This document shows positions 26,381-34,839 of a stretch of 64,000 nucleotides of DNA, one piece after another; positions within the stretch are counted from its first letter, which is position 1, and each line of letters starts with the position of its first letter. A model generated the notes under the pieces. The model was not told where the DNA came from. It made no database searches and was given only the letters and a program-made list of their open reading frames with translations. A program made the translations under genes and the position numbers. Source of the DNA: Betaproteobacteria bacterium Ga0077540 (GTDB taxonomy: Bacteria > Pseudomonadota > Gammaproteobacteria > Burkholderiales > Methylophilaceae); NCBI GenBank assembly GCA_001464125.1, contig LNEP01000003.1, positions 62,001 through 126,000 on the forward strand, given 5' to 3'.

Positions 26381-27493
26381 ATGATAAAAAAAGAAAAACC
26401 AATTTTTGTTACCCAACCAAATCTTCCTCCAATCGATGAATTAACCCCGTACCTGCGAAAAATATGGGATAACAAAATTCTTACCAACGGTGGCCCCCTG
26501 CACCAAGAACTTGAGTCTGAGCTTTGCAAATATTTAGGGGTAGAGCATATATCCTTGTTCAACAACGGTACTATCGCACTCATCACAGCACTTCAAGCAC
26601 TTAAAATTTCCGGGCAAGTGATTACCACCCCCTACTCCTTTGTTGCCACCAGTCATGCGCTAAAATGGGTTGGAGCAGAGCCTATCTTCGTTGATATTGA
26701 TCCTAATACGCTCAATATTGATCCTAATAAAATTGAAGCCGCTATTACACCAGAAACCACCGCGATTTTAGCTGTACATTGTTATGGCCATATGTGTGAT
26801 GTGGACAAAATTGAGAAAATTGCGAACTCGTATGGCTTAAAGGTAATTTATGATGCCGCACACGCCTTTGGTGTTAATTGCCATTGCGGCAGCATTTTAA
26901 ATCATGGTGATTTGTCCGTCTTAAGCTTCCATGCAACAAAGGTATTTAATACGTTTGAAGGTGGTGCAATTGTCTGTAAAGATCTTAAAACCAAGAAACA
27001 TATTGATAATCTCAAAAATTTCGGCTACCTAACTGATGCAGAGGTAGTTACTTTTGGTATCAACGGAAAAATGAGCGAGGTCAGTGCAGCCATGGGTCTG
27101 TTGCAACTACGCTCAATAGATCAACTACTTGAGAGTCGTGGAAAAGTCGATCAACACTATCGAACAAAGCTAAGTAACATCAAAGGGATAAAGTGTGTCG
27201 ACGGGGCAGGAGAAAGTAAATTCAACTACGCCTACTTCCCAATCCTTGTCACTGAAGACTACCCACTCACTAGAGACGAATTGTTTGATAAGCTTAAAAG
27301 TTACAATGTGATAGCTCGCAGGTATTTTTGGCCTCTCATTAGTGACTTTATGATTTATCGTAATTACCCGAGCGCTACCAAAGAAAACTTACCAGTCGCT
27401 AATAAAACCTCTAATCAGATTATTTGCCTTCCGATATATCCTGACTTGTCACTTGATAACGTAGACTACATTGCGGATATTATCAGAGGCTAA
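26381..27493 (+). CDS. DegT/DnrJ/EryC1/StrS aminotransferase, sugar-type
   Basis: 370 residues. The PLP lysine is Lys187 in SFHATKVFNTFEGG; PYSFVATSHAL and YDAAHAFG are family signatures. Closest in recollection to VioA/FdtB-type enzymes that aminate dTDP-4-keto or 3-keto-6-deoxysugars for O-antigen or capsule. Neither a nucleotide-sugar dehydratase nor an acetyl- or glycosyltransferase is adjacent, so it is an orphan here. The coding region appears more AT-rich than the flanking cys genes, a hint of transfer. The exact substrate cannot be read. Confidence 0.82.
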   Translation: MIKKEKPIFVTQPNLPPIDELTPYLRKIWDNKILTNGGPLHQELESELCKYLGVEHISLFNNGTIALITALQALKISGQVITTPYSFVATSHALKWVGAEPIFVDIDPNTLNIDPNKIEAAITPETTAILAVHCYGHMCDVDKIEKIANSYGLKVIYDAAHAFGVNCHCGSILNHGDLSVLSFHATKVFNTFEGGAIVCKDLKTKKHIDNLKNFGYLTDAEVVTFGINGKMSEVSAAMGLLQLRSIDQLLESRGKVDQHYRTKLSNIKGIKCVDGAGESKFNYAYFPILVTEDYPLTRDELFDKLKSYNVIARRYFWPLISDFMIYRNYPSATKENLPVANKTSNQIICLPIYPDLSLDNVDYIADIIRG

Positions 27494-27525
27494 ATAATCT
27501 ATATTTGCGATATTAATTATTAAAC

Positions 27526-28179
27526 TTAAGCAGCCATGGCCAACTGTTGCTGCGCGTTGCCATCACCCTTCCAAAAATAGTAGAACTCTCTACCTACATT
27601 CAAAAATGTATGATGTGTCTCATCAGTGGTGAATAAAGGTAAGTTTGCCTCCATCACTTTACGGTAAGCATTTGGTTGCTTGTGTGGCACGTCGCGCAAT
27701 CTTAGCAATAATAGTTTTGCCAGTTTACGTCGTGTATCAATAAACAGGTCATCTGCTCCACGACTACGTAATGCGTTTTCGTAGGTTTGTAATGGTCTGA
27801 CCTCTACATTAGTCAACGTCACTTTATCTAATGATTCCCATAACTCTTTCAAATCGCGAGTTTCAGGTTGCCAAGTTTTAGCATTGGCTTCAAATGCGTG
27901 ATCTTGGTTCATACCTGCAATCGCTTTGATGTCTTTCACCCAGAAAGAGAAATAATCTCGAATCACCGGAATACAAATCGCCCATTCGGCACGATCAAGC
28001 TTTTTAAAGAGTTGGTCTACCGCTTCACGATAATGCAAACCGTCTAGTTCAATGTGCTCAATAAATGGCACCAAGCGTAAAATAATATATTGGCGTTGAA
28101 TCAACTTCACTTCTGGCACGCCTTTGCGTTCCAGCAAGTTCAAATAAGCTTTCAGTGCATCTTGTTCACGTGTACTCAT
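27526..28179 (-). CDS. Conserved protein of unknown function
   Basis: 217 residues, no family recognised. It is soluble and mostly helical, with no signal peptide or membrane helix. Visible features are an N-terminal helical segment about 1-75 that loosely resembles a SAM-like or core-binding helical bundle, a basic stretch RRKLAKLLLLRLRDVP at about 155-170, and a tail HTFLNVGREFYYFWKGD. AAGGGAA lies five bases before the ATG, so it is a real gene. It converges on the aminotransferase gene and diverges from the DUF4126 gene. Confidence 0.75.
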   Translation of the reverse strand: MSTREQDALKAYLNLLERKGVPEVKLIQRQYIILRLVPFIEHIELDGLHYREAVDQLFKKLDRAEWAICIPVIRDYFSFWVKDIKAIAGMNQDHAFEANAKTWQPETRDLKELWESLDKVTLTNVEVRPLQTYENALRSRGADDLFIDTRRKLAKLLLLRLRDVPHKQPNAYRKVMEANLPLFTTDETHHTFLNVGREFYYFWKGDGNAQQQLAMAA

Positions 28180-28265
28180 ATCAATTCCCTTGTCATGTAT
28201 CTATAAGAAATGGTTACACTTCTCTCTATTTAAGTTTATATCGACCCAACGGTCCTAAAACTTTA

Positions 28266-28293
28266 TTGGTATAACATCATTAATCGTTATACT
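28266..28293 (+). promoter_or_regulatory. Promoter-like element with overlapping dyad upstream of DUF4126 gene
   Basis: TTGGTA and TATACT are separated by 16 bp, a fair sigma-70 promoter. The dyad GTATAAC-N10-GTTATAC (28269-28292) overlaps it exactly, so a dimeric regulator bound there would block the promoter. Confidence 0.4.
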
Positions 28294-28336
28294 AACAAGG
28301 GTTATCGTCTATGAATCTGTGGAACAAAAGGGCGTT

Positions 28337-28936
28337 ATGGATGCAATTTCTAGTTTTGCATTAGCCAGTGGCCTTGGCTGGGCTAGCGGATTTCGTCTGT
28401 ATGCAACGGTATGCGTAGTTGGGCTGTTAGGTCGGTTTCACTATGTGCAACTGCCACAAGCACTCACCATACTCACCCACCCCGCGGTCATCAGTGTGGC
28501 GGGAATATTAATGCTAGTAGAATTCTTAGCCGACAAAATCCCTTATATAGACAGCACATGGGATGCCATACAAACCTTTGTGCGAATTCCCGCTGGCGCC
28601 CTATTGGCAGTGGGAGCCATGCAATCAGCAGACCCTATGACAATAACACTTGCAGGTTTATTGGGTGGCTCACTTGCTGGTGTAACGCACGCGACAAAAG
28701 CTGGTAGCCGTGCACTAATCAACACATCTCCGGAGCCGGTCAGTAATGTGGTCACTTCATTCGGGGAAGATGGTTTATGGCTCAGCGGTGGATGGCTTGC
28801 ACTGGCCCACCCGATGGTCTTTATGAGCCTATTAATAATACTCGTGCTGGTTATGCTATGGATGTTGCCAAAAATTTGGCGTGGCATTACCTTGGTATTG
28901 GGAAAGATAATGCGTGTGTTTGGCGTTAATGCTTAG
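28337..28936 (+). CDS. DUF4126 family membrane protein
   Basis: 199 residues from ATG 28337, which has AAAGGG four bases upstream; a GTG at 28319 is less likely. Several hydrophobic helices and the DUF4126 signature (ASGLGWASGFRLYATVCVVGLL; TKAGSRALINTSPEPVSN). Function unknown. The end overlaps the convergent efflux gene by 11 bp. Confidence 0.8.
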   Translation: MDAISSFALASGLGWASGFRLYATVCVVGLLGRFHYVQLPQALTILTHPAVISVAGILMLVEFLADKIPYIDSTWDAIQTFVRIPAGALLAVGAMQSADPMTITLAGLLGGSLAGVTHATKAGSRALINTSPEPVSNVVTSFGEDGLWLSGGWLALAHPMVFMSLLIILVLVMLWMLPKIWRGITLVLGKIMRVFGVNA

Positions 28937-30116
28937 TAGCAGGCATCCATAATTGGGTAGTGCGCACAAACCACCAGCCCAATACTAGGTACACCAACAT
29001 TGCCCATGCCAGCCCTAATGGGGAATACCACACAAACGGCACGACTACACCTGCAGACACCGTAGAAAGTAGCATCTGCATAAACGCCTGTGCAGACGCT
29101 GCAGTACCGCGGATTCTTGGATGACGGTCCAATGCCGCGAGCGATAATACTGGCATACACATAGCCATGCCGATATTAAATAAAGCCACTGGCAAAATAT
29201 TTGTAATGTTGTCGACTGGCAATAAGTAACATACAGCTAAGTTAAGCATTGCAATGGTGCCCATCCACAGATACGCACACCTCACTACCAGATGCGACGG
29301 ATAGCGTCCGGCAGCGCGCTTAGCTAAATATGACCCTATCACCATGCCTGTTACAGTAGGCACAAACAGGTAGCCATATTGTTGAGGAGATAAGCCCAGA
29401 TGTTTGCCTAAGAAAACAGGGCTAGCTAGTACATAAATAAAAAAGCCAGAGAAATTGGCGCCCAAGGCTGTCACCAACTTTGCAAACTCCATGTCTTTGT
29501 ATATTACTTTATAGCTTTTTAGCACGCTGCGTGCGGAGAGCTGGATGCGTTTCTCACTTGGCATGGTTTCTGGCAAAAACTTGACCGCAGCCCATAAGGT
29601 AAATGCGGCATATATTGCCAAGAAAATAAAAATCGCCTGCCAATGAATGTCTAACAAGAAACCACCAATAATAGGCGCTATAGCAGGTGCAATGCCAAAT
29701 AACATTTGGACAGTCGCCATCACGCGCTGTGCTTGCGCCCCCTCAAACAAATCGCGCACCATAGCGCGCGCCACCGTATTCCCTGCCCCACCACTGGCAC
29801 CTTGCAACGCTCTAAAAAACCAAAGCGTTTCCACGTTAGGCGCAAACGCGCAGCCAATACTCGCGAGTACGAAGATACCCAACCCCCACTTAATTGTGGT
29901 GATACGTCCAATCGCATCCGATATTGCACCATGCCATAGCGTCATCGCTGCGTAGGGCAACAAATAAAAAGTGAGGCTTTGCTGGATATGTAAATCAGAG
30001 GTAGCCAGCGCGGCGCCCATGACATGGAAGGCTGGTAGGTAGGTATCAATAGCAAACGGAGCCAGCGCAGCCAGCGCGGCTAATACGTAAACCAAAAATA
30101 TTGAGTGTGTTTTCAA
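28926..30116 (-). CDS. Bcr/CflA family drug-resistance MFS transporter
   Basis: 396 residues with twelve predicted helices. MFS motif A-like DAIGRITTIKWG lies near residues 66-77, and the drug/proton antiporter segment RALQGASGGAGNTVARAMVRDLF at about 100-122 is typical of Bcr/CflA. The best start is a TTG at 30116; there is no in-frame ATG before the first helix and no good Shine-Dalgarno sequence. It may export bicyclomycin-like drugs, sulfonamides or cysteine in relatives; the substrate is unknown. Confidence 0.85.
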   Translation of the reverse strand: MKTHSIFLVYVLAALAALAPFAIDTYLPAFHVMGAALATSDLHIQQSLTFYLLPYAAMTLWHGAISDAIGRITTIKWGLGIFVLASIGCAFAPNVETLWFFRALQGASGGAGNTVARAMVRDLFEGAQAQRVMATVQMLFGIAPAIAPIIGGFLLDIHWQAIFIFLAIYAAFTLWAAVKFLPETMPSEKRIQLSARSVLKSYKVIYKDMEFAKLVTALGANFSGFFIYVLASPVFLGKHLGLSPQQYGYLFVPTVTGMVIGSYLAKRAAGRYPSHLVVRCAYLWMGTIAMLNLAVCYLLPVDNITNILPVALFNIGMAMCMPVLSLAALDRHPRIRGTAASAQAFMQMLLSTVSAGVVVPFVWYSPLGLAWAMLVYLVLGWWFVRTTQLWMPATKH

Positions 30117-30146
30117 AATGTAATCTGATTTAACAAACTGGTTAGA

Positions 30147-30173
30147 ATAAAAAAGGCGCCACGACAGCGCCTT
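30147..30173 (-). terminator. Terminator after pqqE
   Basis: On the minus strand AAGGCGC, loop, GCGCCTT then a T run (TTTTTTATT). It lies 26 bp past the pqqE stop and closes the pqq operon before the efflux gene. Confidence 0.85.
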
Positions 30174-30198
30174 GTATTATAGCCTTGAAACTATAGCG

Positions 30199-31431
30199 TT
30201 ATGGTAAAGCGTGAAAATCCTCAACGCGTTCTCTAGACTCACCGCTAGCATATTTTTTAGAGTTTTTATCCGTTCTAAAAATAATGGGTTGCGCTTGAAT
30301 TTGTGGATTTTTCGATTCTTCGATGGCTTGCTCGATTAAATGATGGTTAGGCGAGAGTGAGCATACTGGGTCTGCGCTCTCTGCATCACCACTCAACAAG
30401 AACGCTTGGCAACGACAGCCGCCCAAATCATTGGCTTTCTCAGGGCAACTTCTACATGGCTCTTTCATCCAATCATCACCACGGTATTTGTTGAATGCTG
30501 GAGAGTCTTTCCATGCCCATTCCAAGCCCTTTTCACGTACATTTGGGAATTCAATACCTGGCAATACACGCGCTGAATGGCAAGGCAACACGTCGCCATT
30601 GGCGGTAACGATCATAAACACCTCACCCCAGCCATTCATACATTTTTTGGGGCGATTGCCAAAGTAATCTGGCACCACAAAAAATACTTTCATTTTATTG
30701 CCGACTTTTTGGCGGAACTCGTTAGTGATGCGCTCCGCTTCATCAATTTGCTCTTTCAGCGGCATGAGTTGGCTACGATTCACCAATGACCAACCGTAAT
30801 ACTGGGTATTGGCCAACTCCACATAATCCGCGCCTAGCGCTTCCGCCATCTCCAAAATTTCTTTGATATGGCCAATGTTATAACGATGAATCACCACATT
30901 CAGCACCATTGGGTAACCATGGTTTTTAATCATGGCGGCCACTTTTTTCTTCAGCTCAAAGGTCCGGGTGTTGGTAATGAAGTTATTAATTTCTTCAGTA
31001 ATGTCATGCATCGACAATTGAATATGATCCAAGCCACCTTCTTTAAACGCTTGAATGCGTTTTTCAGTCAGGCCCACACCAGAAGTAATCAAGTTGCTGT
31101 AATAACCAAGTTTCTTCGCCTCAATCACGATGTGTTCAATATCGTCACGCAATAGCGGTTCACCACCCGAGATACCTAATTGAATGGCACCCATCTTGCG
31201 CGCATCACGCAAGGCTTGAATCCATTGCTCCGTGCTTAACTCATTTTGGGTATGTTTATCGTAATCGGTTGGGTTGTAACAAAAAGCACAATGGAGTGGG
31301 CAGCGATACGTCACTTCCGCTAACAGCCACAATGGTTGTGTATGCGTAATATTGGCGGCCACACCATTGTTTTGTGCTTGTGCATGGACTTCTTTTTGTA
31401 CGACTGAATCACCTAATGAAGCTTGTGTCAT
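30199..31431 (-). CDS. pqqE: PQQ biosynthesis radical SAM enzyme PqqE
   Basis: 410 residues. The radical SAM motif is C44-x3-C48-x2-C51 (RCPLHCAFC). C-terminal cysteines in SPASM-type arrangement (CMNGWGE, PCHSARVLPG, CRSCPEKANDLGGCRCQAF) bind auxiliary clusters. With PqqD it links the Glu and Tyr side chains of PqqA, the first step of PQQ synthesis. The ~35 extra N-terminal residues are supported by AAGGAG seven bases before ATG 31431. Confidence 0.97.
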   Translation of the reverse strand: MTQASLGDSVVQKEVHAQAQNNGVAANITHTQPLWLLAEVTYRCPLHCAFCYNPTDYDKHTQNELSTEQWIQALRDARKMGAIQLGISGGEPLLRDDIEHIVIEAKKLGYYSNLITSGVGLTEKRIQAFKEGGLDHIQLSMHDITEEINNFITNTRTFELKKKVAAMIKNHGYPMVLNVVIHRYNIGHIKEILEMAEALGADYVELANTQYYGWSLVNRSQLMPLKEQIDEAERITNEFRQKVGNKMKVFFVVPDYFGNRPKKCMNGWGEVFMIVTANGDVLPCHSARVLPGIEFPNVREKGLEWAWKDSPAFNKYRGDDWMKEPCRSCPEKANDLGGCRCQAFLLSGDAESADPVCSLSPNHHLIEQAIEESKNPQIQAQPIIFRTDKNSKKYASGESRERVEDFHALP

Positions 31432-31452
31432 GTTGTTACTCCTTAAACCTGC

Positions 31453-31740
31453 TTAATTTACTTTTCTTAACCAGGCTTTACCCACAGCCAAATCAAACAT
31501 TCCCAAAATATCTTTTTCAATGTCTTGCGCATCTGGAAACGCTGCTTTTAGATCTGCTACCACATCCGCCACAGAGGCTTTACCATCTAGTCGTTTGATG
31601 ACTTCTCCTGCACCACCATGTAGTTTAACCATGCCTTCTGGGAAAAGTATCACATAACTATTTTGTGCCTCTTCCCATTGGAAACGATGGTGTAATGCAA
31701 GTGCATAAATATCTGTGGATTGAATGTTGTTATCTGTCAT
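31453..31740 (-). CDS. pqqD: PqqA-binding chaperone PqqD
   Basis: 95 residues, normal size. RFQWEEAQNSYVILFPEGMVKLHGGAGEVIK and a winged-helix-like fold are typical. It binds the PqqA peptide and presents it to PqqE. It begins 9 bp after pqqC and ends 21 bp before pqqE. Confidence 0.96.
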   Translation of the reverse strand: MTDNNIQSTDIYALALHHRFQWEEAQNSYVILFPEGMVKLHGGAGEVIKRLDGKASVADVVADLKAAFPDAQDIEKDILGMFDLAVGKAWLRKVN

Positions 31741-31749
31741 GCTGTGCTC

Positions 31750-32514
31750 TTATTTGAAATTGATGACCGGCTGATGAAAATAATCTTTTCCTTCAACCTT
31801 AATATCCAGTGTAGATGCCAACATAATGGAATCGGCAATTACCCAAAGTACATTCAGCTTAAATTGCAGGATATCCAATGCTTTCATCTGCATTTCGCGC
31901 GATGTGCTGAAATAGTCCAAGGTCACACCTAACCCTTGTTCTACGTCTCGACGCGCTTCGGTTAAACGCTTTTTAAAATAAGATAAACCTTCTTCTTTCA
32001 CCCATGGGTACATAGTAGGCCAAGAGCTAATCCGCTGCTGGTGAATATGTGGTGCAAATAACTCGGTTAGGCTTGAACATACGGACTCTTGCCACGGCCT
32101 TTGCTTAGCAAAGTTCACATAAGCGTCAACCGCAAATCGCACGCCTGGGCTTACCATTTCCAAACTAGTCACTTGTTCGCGTGTTAAACCCACTGCCTCA
32201 CCCAATTGAATCCACGCTTCAATACCACCCACTTGTCCATCCACACCGTCGTGGTCTGTGATACGGACAATCCATTGCTTACGCACTTCTTTATCAGGAC
32301 AATTGGAGAGAATCGCCCCATCCTTCATGGGAATAGCAATTTGATAATAGAAACGATTCGCTACCCAGCATTGTAACTGCTCCTTGGTAAGCTTGCCTTC
32401 ATACATCATCACATGAAATGGATGATAGATATGGTAACCCTTACCCTTTTCGCGCAATTTTTCCTCAAACTCTTCGCGGGTCCAAGGAAGTTGATCTTTT
32501 GTTAATGCATTCAT
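31750..32514 (-). CDS. pqqC: Pyrroloquinoline-quinone synthase PqqC
   Basis: 254 residues, full length. It is an all-helical, TenA-like oxidase that performs the final ring closure and eight-electron oxidation without a metal. Conserved YHIYHPFH near residue 22 and the [10 protein letters not shown] segment are visible. AGGAGA precedes the ATG. Confidence 0.97.
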   Translation of the reverse strand: MNALTKDQLPWTREEFEEKLREKGKGYHIYHPFHVMMYEGKLTKEQLQCWVANRFYYQIAIPMKDGAILSNCPDKEVRKQWIVRITDHDGVDGQVGGIEAWIQLGEAVGLTREQVTSLEMVSPGVRFAVDAYVNFAKQRPWQESVCSSLTELFAPHIHQQRISSWPTMYPWVKEEGLSYFKKRLTEARRDVEQGLGVTLDYFSTSREMQMKALDILQFKLNVLWVIADSIMLASTLDIKVEGKDYFHQPVINFK

Positions 32515-32523
32515 GTTTGTCTC

Positions 32524-33441
32524 CTAGAGAATAATATCCATACCGTCATATGCTACCTCTATCTTGTGTGTGTCCAGGATAGCGCGCTCGGCAGAATCTT
32601 CTCTTAAAATAGGATTGGTATTGTTGATATGAATCAATACTTTACGCACATCTCCAAATTCATTTAGCTTTTCAATCATACCACCCTCACCCGACTGCGG
32701 ATTATGTCCAATGCTACGCGCAGTTTTGGTCATCAAACCCATATCAATCATTTCGGTATCAGTCCAGAAGGTGCCATCCACCATAATGCAATCGGCTTGG
32801 CTCATCAATGGTGGTAAGTGCGGTTCGATCTCAGCTAAGCCTGGTGAATACCAACATTTCTTGCCAGTACTAATCTCTTCAATCAATACACCAATCGTGT
32901 CACCTGGATGCGGGTCATTACGATGCGGTGAATAAGGTGGAGCAGCACTTTTGAGTGCCACTGCAGTAAATCGTAAATTGGGTACGTTAGGGATTTCAAA
33001 TCTAGTGTTGCCATCAATAGGCACATCATGGCGATTGATACCGCAGTAATGGCCTAATATATTCAAAATTTGATTACCACTGGTTAAATCTTCATACACC
33101 ATGTCGGTACAGTAGATTTCACGCTTCACTTTGCCCTCACGCAACATAAACAAACCTGTGGTATGGTCAATCTGCGCATCAATCAAAATAATCGCTTGAA
33201 TTCCTGAGTCACGAATTGCTCTGCCTGGCTGCAATGGGGCAAAGTCTTGTATTTGTTGCAGCACATCGGGTGATGCGTTAAATAACACCCAATTGACACC
33301 ATCGCCACTGACGCAGATCGAAGACTGCGTGCGCTTTGTCGCTTTGATGGTGCCTTTGCGCAAACCATCGCAATTGAAACAATTACAGTTCCATTGTGGG
33401 AATCCGCCACCTGCTGCAGCGCCTAATACGTGTATGTGCAT
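32524..33441 (-). CDS. pqqB: PQQ biosynthesis hydroxylase PqqB
   Basis: 305 residues. Metallo-beta-lactamase-like protein opening with HIHVLGAAAGGGFPQWNCNC, the PqqB signature. Recent work assigns hydroxylation of the crosslinked Glu-Tyr product to PqqB. It begins 9 bp before pqqC and 86 bp after pqqA, across a hairpin terminator. Confidence 0.97.
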   Translation of the reverse strand: MHIHVLGAAAGGGFPQWNCNCFNCDGLRKGTIKATKRTQSSICVSGDGVNWVLFNASPDVLQQIQDFAPLQPGRAIRDSGIQAIILIDAQIDHTTGLFMLREGKVKREIYCTDMVYEDLTSGNQILNILGHYCGINRHDVPIDGNTRFEIPNVPNLRFTAVALKSAAPPYSPHRNDPHPGDTIGVLIEEISTGKKCWYSPGLAEIEPHLPPLMSQADCIMVDGTFWTDTEMIDMGLMTKTARSIGHNPQSGEGGMIEKLNEFGDVRKVLIHINNTNPILREDSAERAILDTHKIEVAYDGMDIIL

Positions 33442-33486
33442 GAGTTAAGTTCTTTGTTGATGATGGTTGAATCTTTTAAAGATGTG

Positions 33487-33515
33487 AAAAAGGCTGCCTA
33501 GTTAGGGCAGCCTTT
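33487..33515 (-). terminator. Attenuating terminator between pqqA and pqqB
   Basis: Perfect 10-bp stem AAAGGCTGCC / GGCAGCCTTT with a 7-base loop, followed on the minus strand by a T run. It lies 13 bp past the pqqA stop codon. Partial termination here would give excess pqqA message relative to pqqBCDE, as described in other methylotrophs. Confidence 0.85.
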
Positions 33516-33527
33516 GGTACTGAACAA

Positions 33528-33599
33528 TTACTTGTTCATCACGTACATAGTTACTTCAAAACCAAAACGCATTTCTGTAGCTGCTGGGGTTGTCCACAT
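33528..33599 (-). CDS. pqqA: PQQ precursor peptide PqqA
   Basis: 23 residues. The start chosen is ATG 33599 (MWTTPAATEMRF), which has GGAG six bases upstream; an ATG two codons earlier touches the GGAG and would be mistranslated. The crosslinked Glu and Tyr lie in the conserved E-V-T-M-Y core (Glu15 and Tyr19). PqqE/PqqD link their side chains and the rest is cut away to make PQQ, the methanol dehydrogenase cofactor. Confidence 0.95.
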   Translation of the reverse strand: MWTTPAATEMRFGFEVTMYVMNK

Positions 33600-33654
33600 A
33601 ATCATCTCCAAATTTAAATAGTTAACATCTTATTGATGTACTTGTAAGATTGAC

Positions 33655-33680
33655 ACTATACGGAGTCGTTCCATTACGAC
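33655..33680 (-). promoter_or_regulatory. Candidate pqqA promoter and dyad
   Basis: Minus-strand TATAGT (33655-33660) is a good -10, about 56 bp before the pqqA start. No good -35 lies 16-18 bp above it; instead there is the dyad GTCGT-N6-ACGAC (33665-33680). This arrangement suggests an activator-dependent promoter. Confidence 0.4.
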
Positions 33681-33738
33681 CCTGCAAGCTTCAATGATTA
33701 ACAGCTAGTGATTTTCATGATGCTTACAAAACGAATGA

Positions 33739-34839
33739 CTAAAGCTCTTCATTAAGTCGTTTTTGACGTCGTTGGCGTACCGCTTCAGCAAGTCCTTCTA
33801 GCACTTGCACACTGTCTTCCCATCCCAGGCATGCATCCGTAATAGATTGTCCATAGGCCAAGGTACATCCAGGCGTATGCTCCTGCCGCCCCGCATTTAA
33901 ATGCGATTCCACCATCAAGCCAATAATCCTTGCATCGCCATTAGCGACTTGTGTGGCGACATCTTTAGCCACTTCTTTCTGCAATTCATACTGTTTTTGG
34001 CTGTTGGCATGACTGCAATCAATCATCAACAATGGGGCCAAGCCTGCATCAGCCAAGTTGTCACATGCAGCTTCTACACTTTTTGCATCGTAATTGGGAC
34101 TCTTACCACCACGTAAAATCACGTGACAATCCTCATTACCTGTCGTCGCAATAATGGCTGATTGCCCTTCTTTGGTGACCGATAAAAAGTGGTGTGGACT
34201 CGCCGCGGTTTTAATCGCATCAATCGCCACACGCACGCTACCATCCGTGCCATTTTTAAACCCTACTGGGCAAGACAATCCTGATGCCAGCTCACGATGC
34301 ACCTGTGACTCTGTTGTCCGTGCACCAATGGCACCCCAACTCACCAAGTCAGCAGTGTATTGCGGTGTAATCGTATCTAAAAACTCTGCACCAGCTGGCA
34401 TGCCTATCTCATTCACATCTAGCAAGAACTTACGTGCTCGTGATAAGCCTTCATTAATATCGTATGTGCCATCGAGGTGCGGATCGTTAATTAAGCCTTT
34501 CCAACCTACGGTGGTACGAGGCTTTTCAAAATACACGCGCATCACTATCAACAAATCTGCGCTTAACTGTTTACGTACATCCAATAAGCGGCGCGCATAT
34601 TCCATTCCCGCCTCTGTATCATGAATAGAGCAAGGCCCCACCACAATCAATAGCCGATCATCCGCCTGATGCAAAATACGATGAATGGCCGCACGCGTTT
34701 CAAGGATATTCTGCGTTGTACTAGCACTCTCTTTCATTTGCTCAAGTAGCACCACAGGCGTGATCAACGGCTTGATTTCGCGAATGCGAACATCATCCGT
34801 GGCCATCTTCTCGTATCTAATTCTTTCTTGTTCTGTCAT
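33739..34839 (-). CDS. aroG: 3-deoxy-7-phosphoheptulonate synthase (DAHP synthase, class I)
   Basis: 366 residues, E. coli AroG/F/H type. VVGPCSIHD, RVYFEKPRTTVGWKGLINDP and GARTTESQVHRELASGLS are the family signatures. It condenses phosphoenolpyruvate and erythrose 4-phosphate at the start of the shikimate pathway. The ATG overlaps the hisC stop by four bases (ATGA); an internal ATG eleven codons later is an alternative start. Feedback specificity cannot be read. Confidence 0.94.
   Translation of the reverse strand: MTEQERIRYEKMATDDVRIREIKPLITPVVLLEQMKESASTTQNILETRAAIHRILHQADDRLLIVVGPCSIHDTEAGMEYARRLLDVRKQLSADLLIVMRVYFEKPRTTVGWKGLINDPHLDGTYDINEGLSRARKFLLDVNEIGMPAGAEFLDTITPQYTADLVSWGAIGARTTESQVHRELASGLSCPVGFKNGTDGSVRVAIDAIKTAASPHHFLSVTKEGQSAIIATTGNEDCHVILRGGKSPNYDAKSVEAACDNLADAGLAPLLMIDCSHANSQKQYELQKEVAKDVATQVANGDARIIGLMVESHLNAGRQEHTPGCTLAYGQSITDACLGWEDSVQVLEGLAEAVRQRRQKRLNEEL

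Noticed and set aside
26023-26586. 187-codon minus-strand frame opposite fdxA and the aminotransferase start
   Set aside because: It spans two well-supported genes and has no domain; an antisense shadow.
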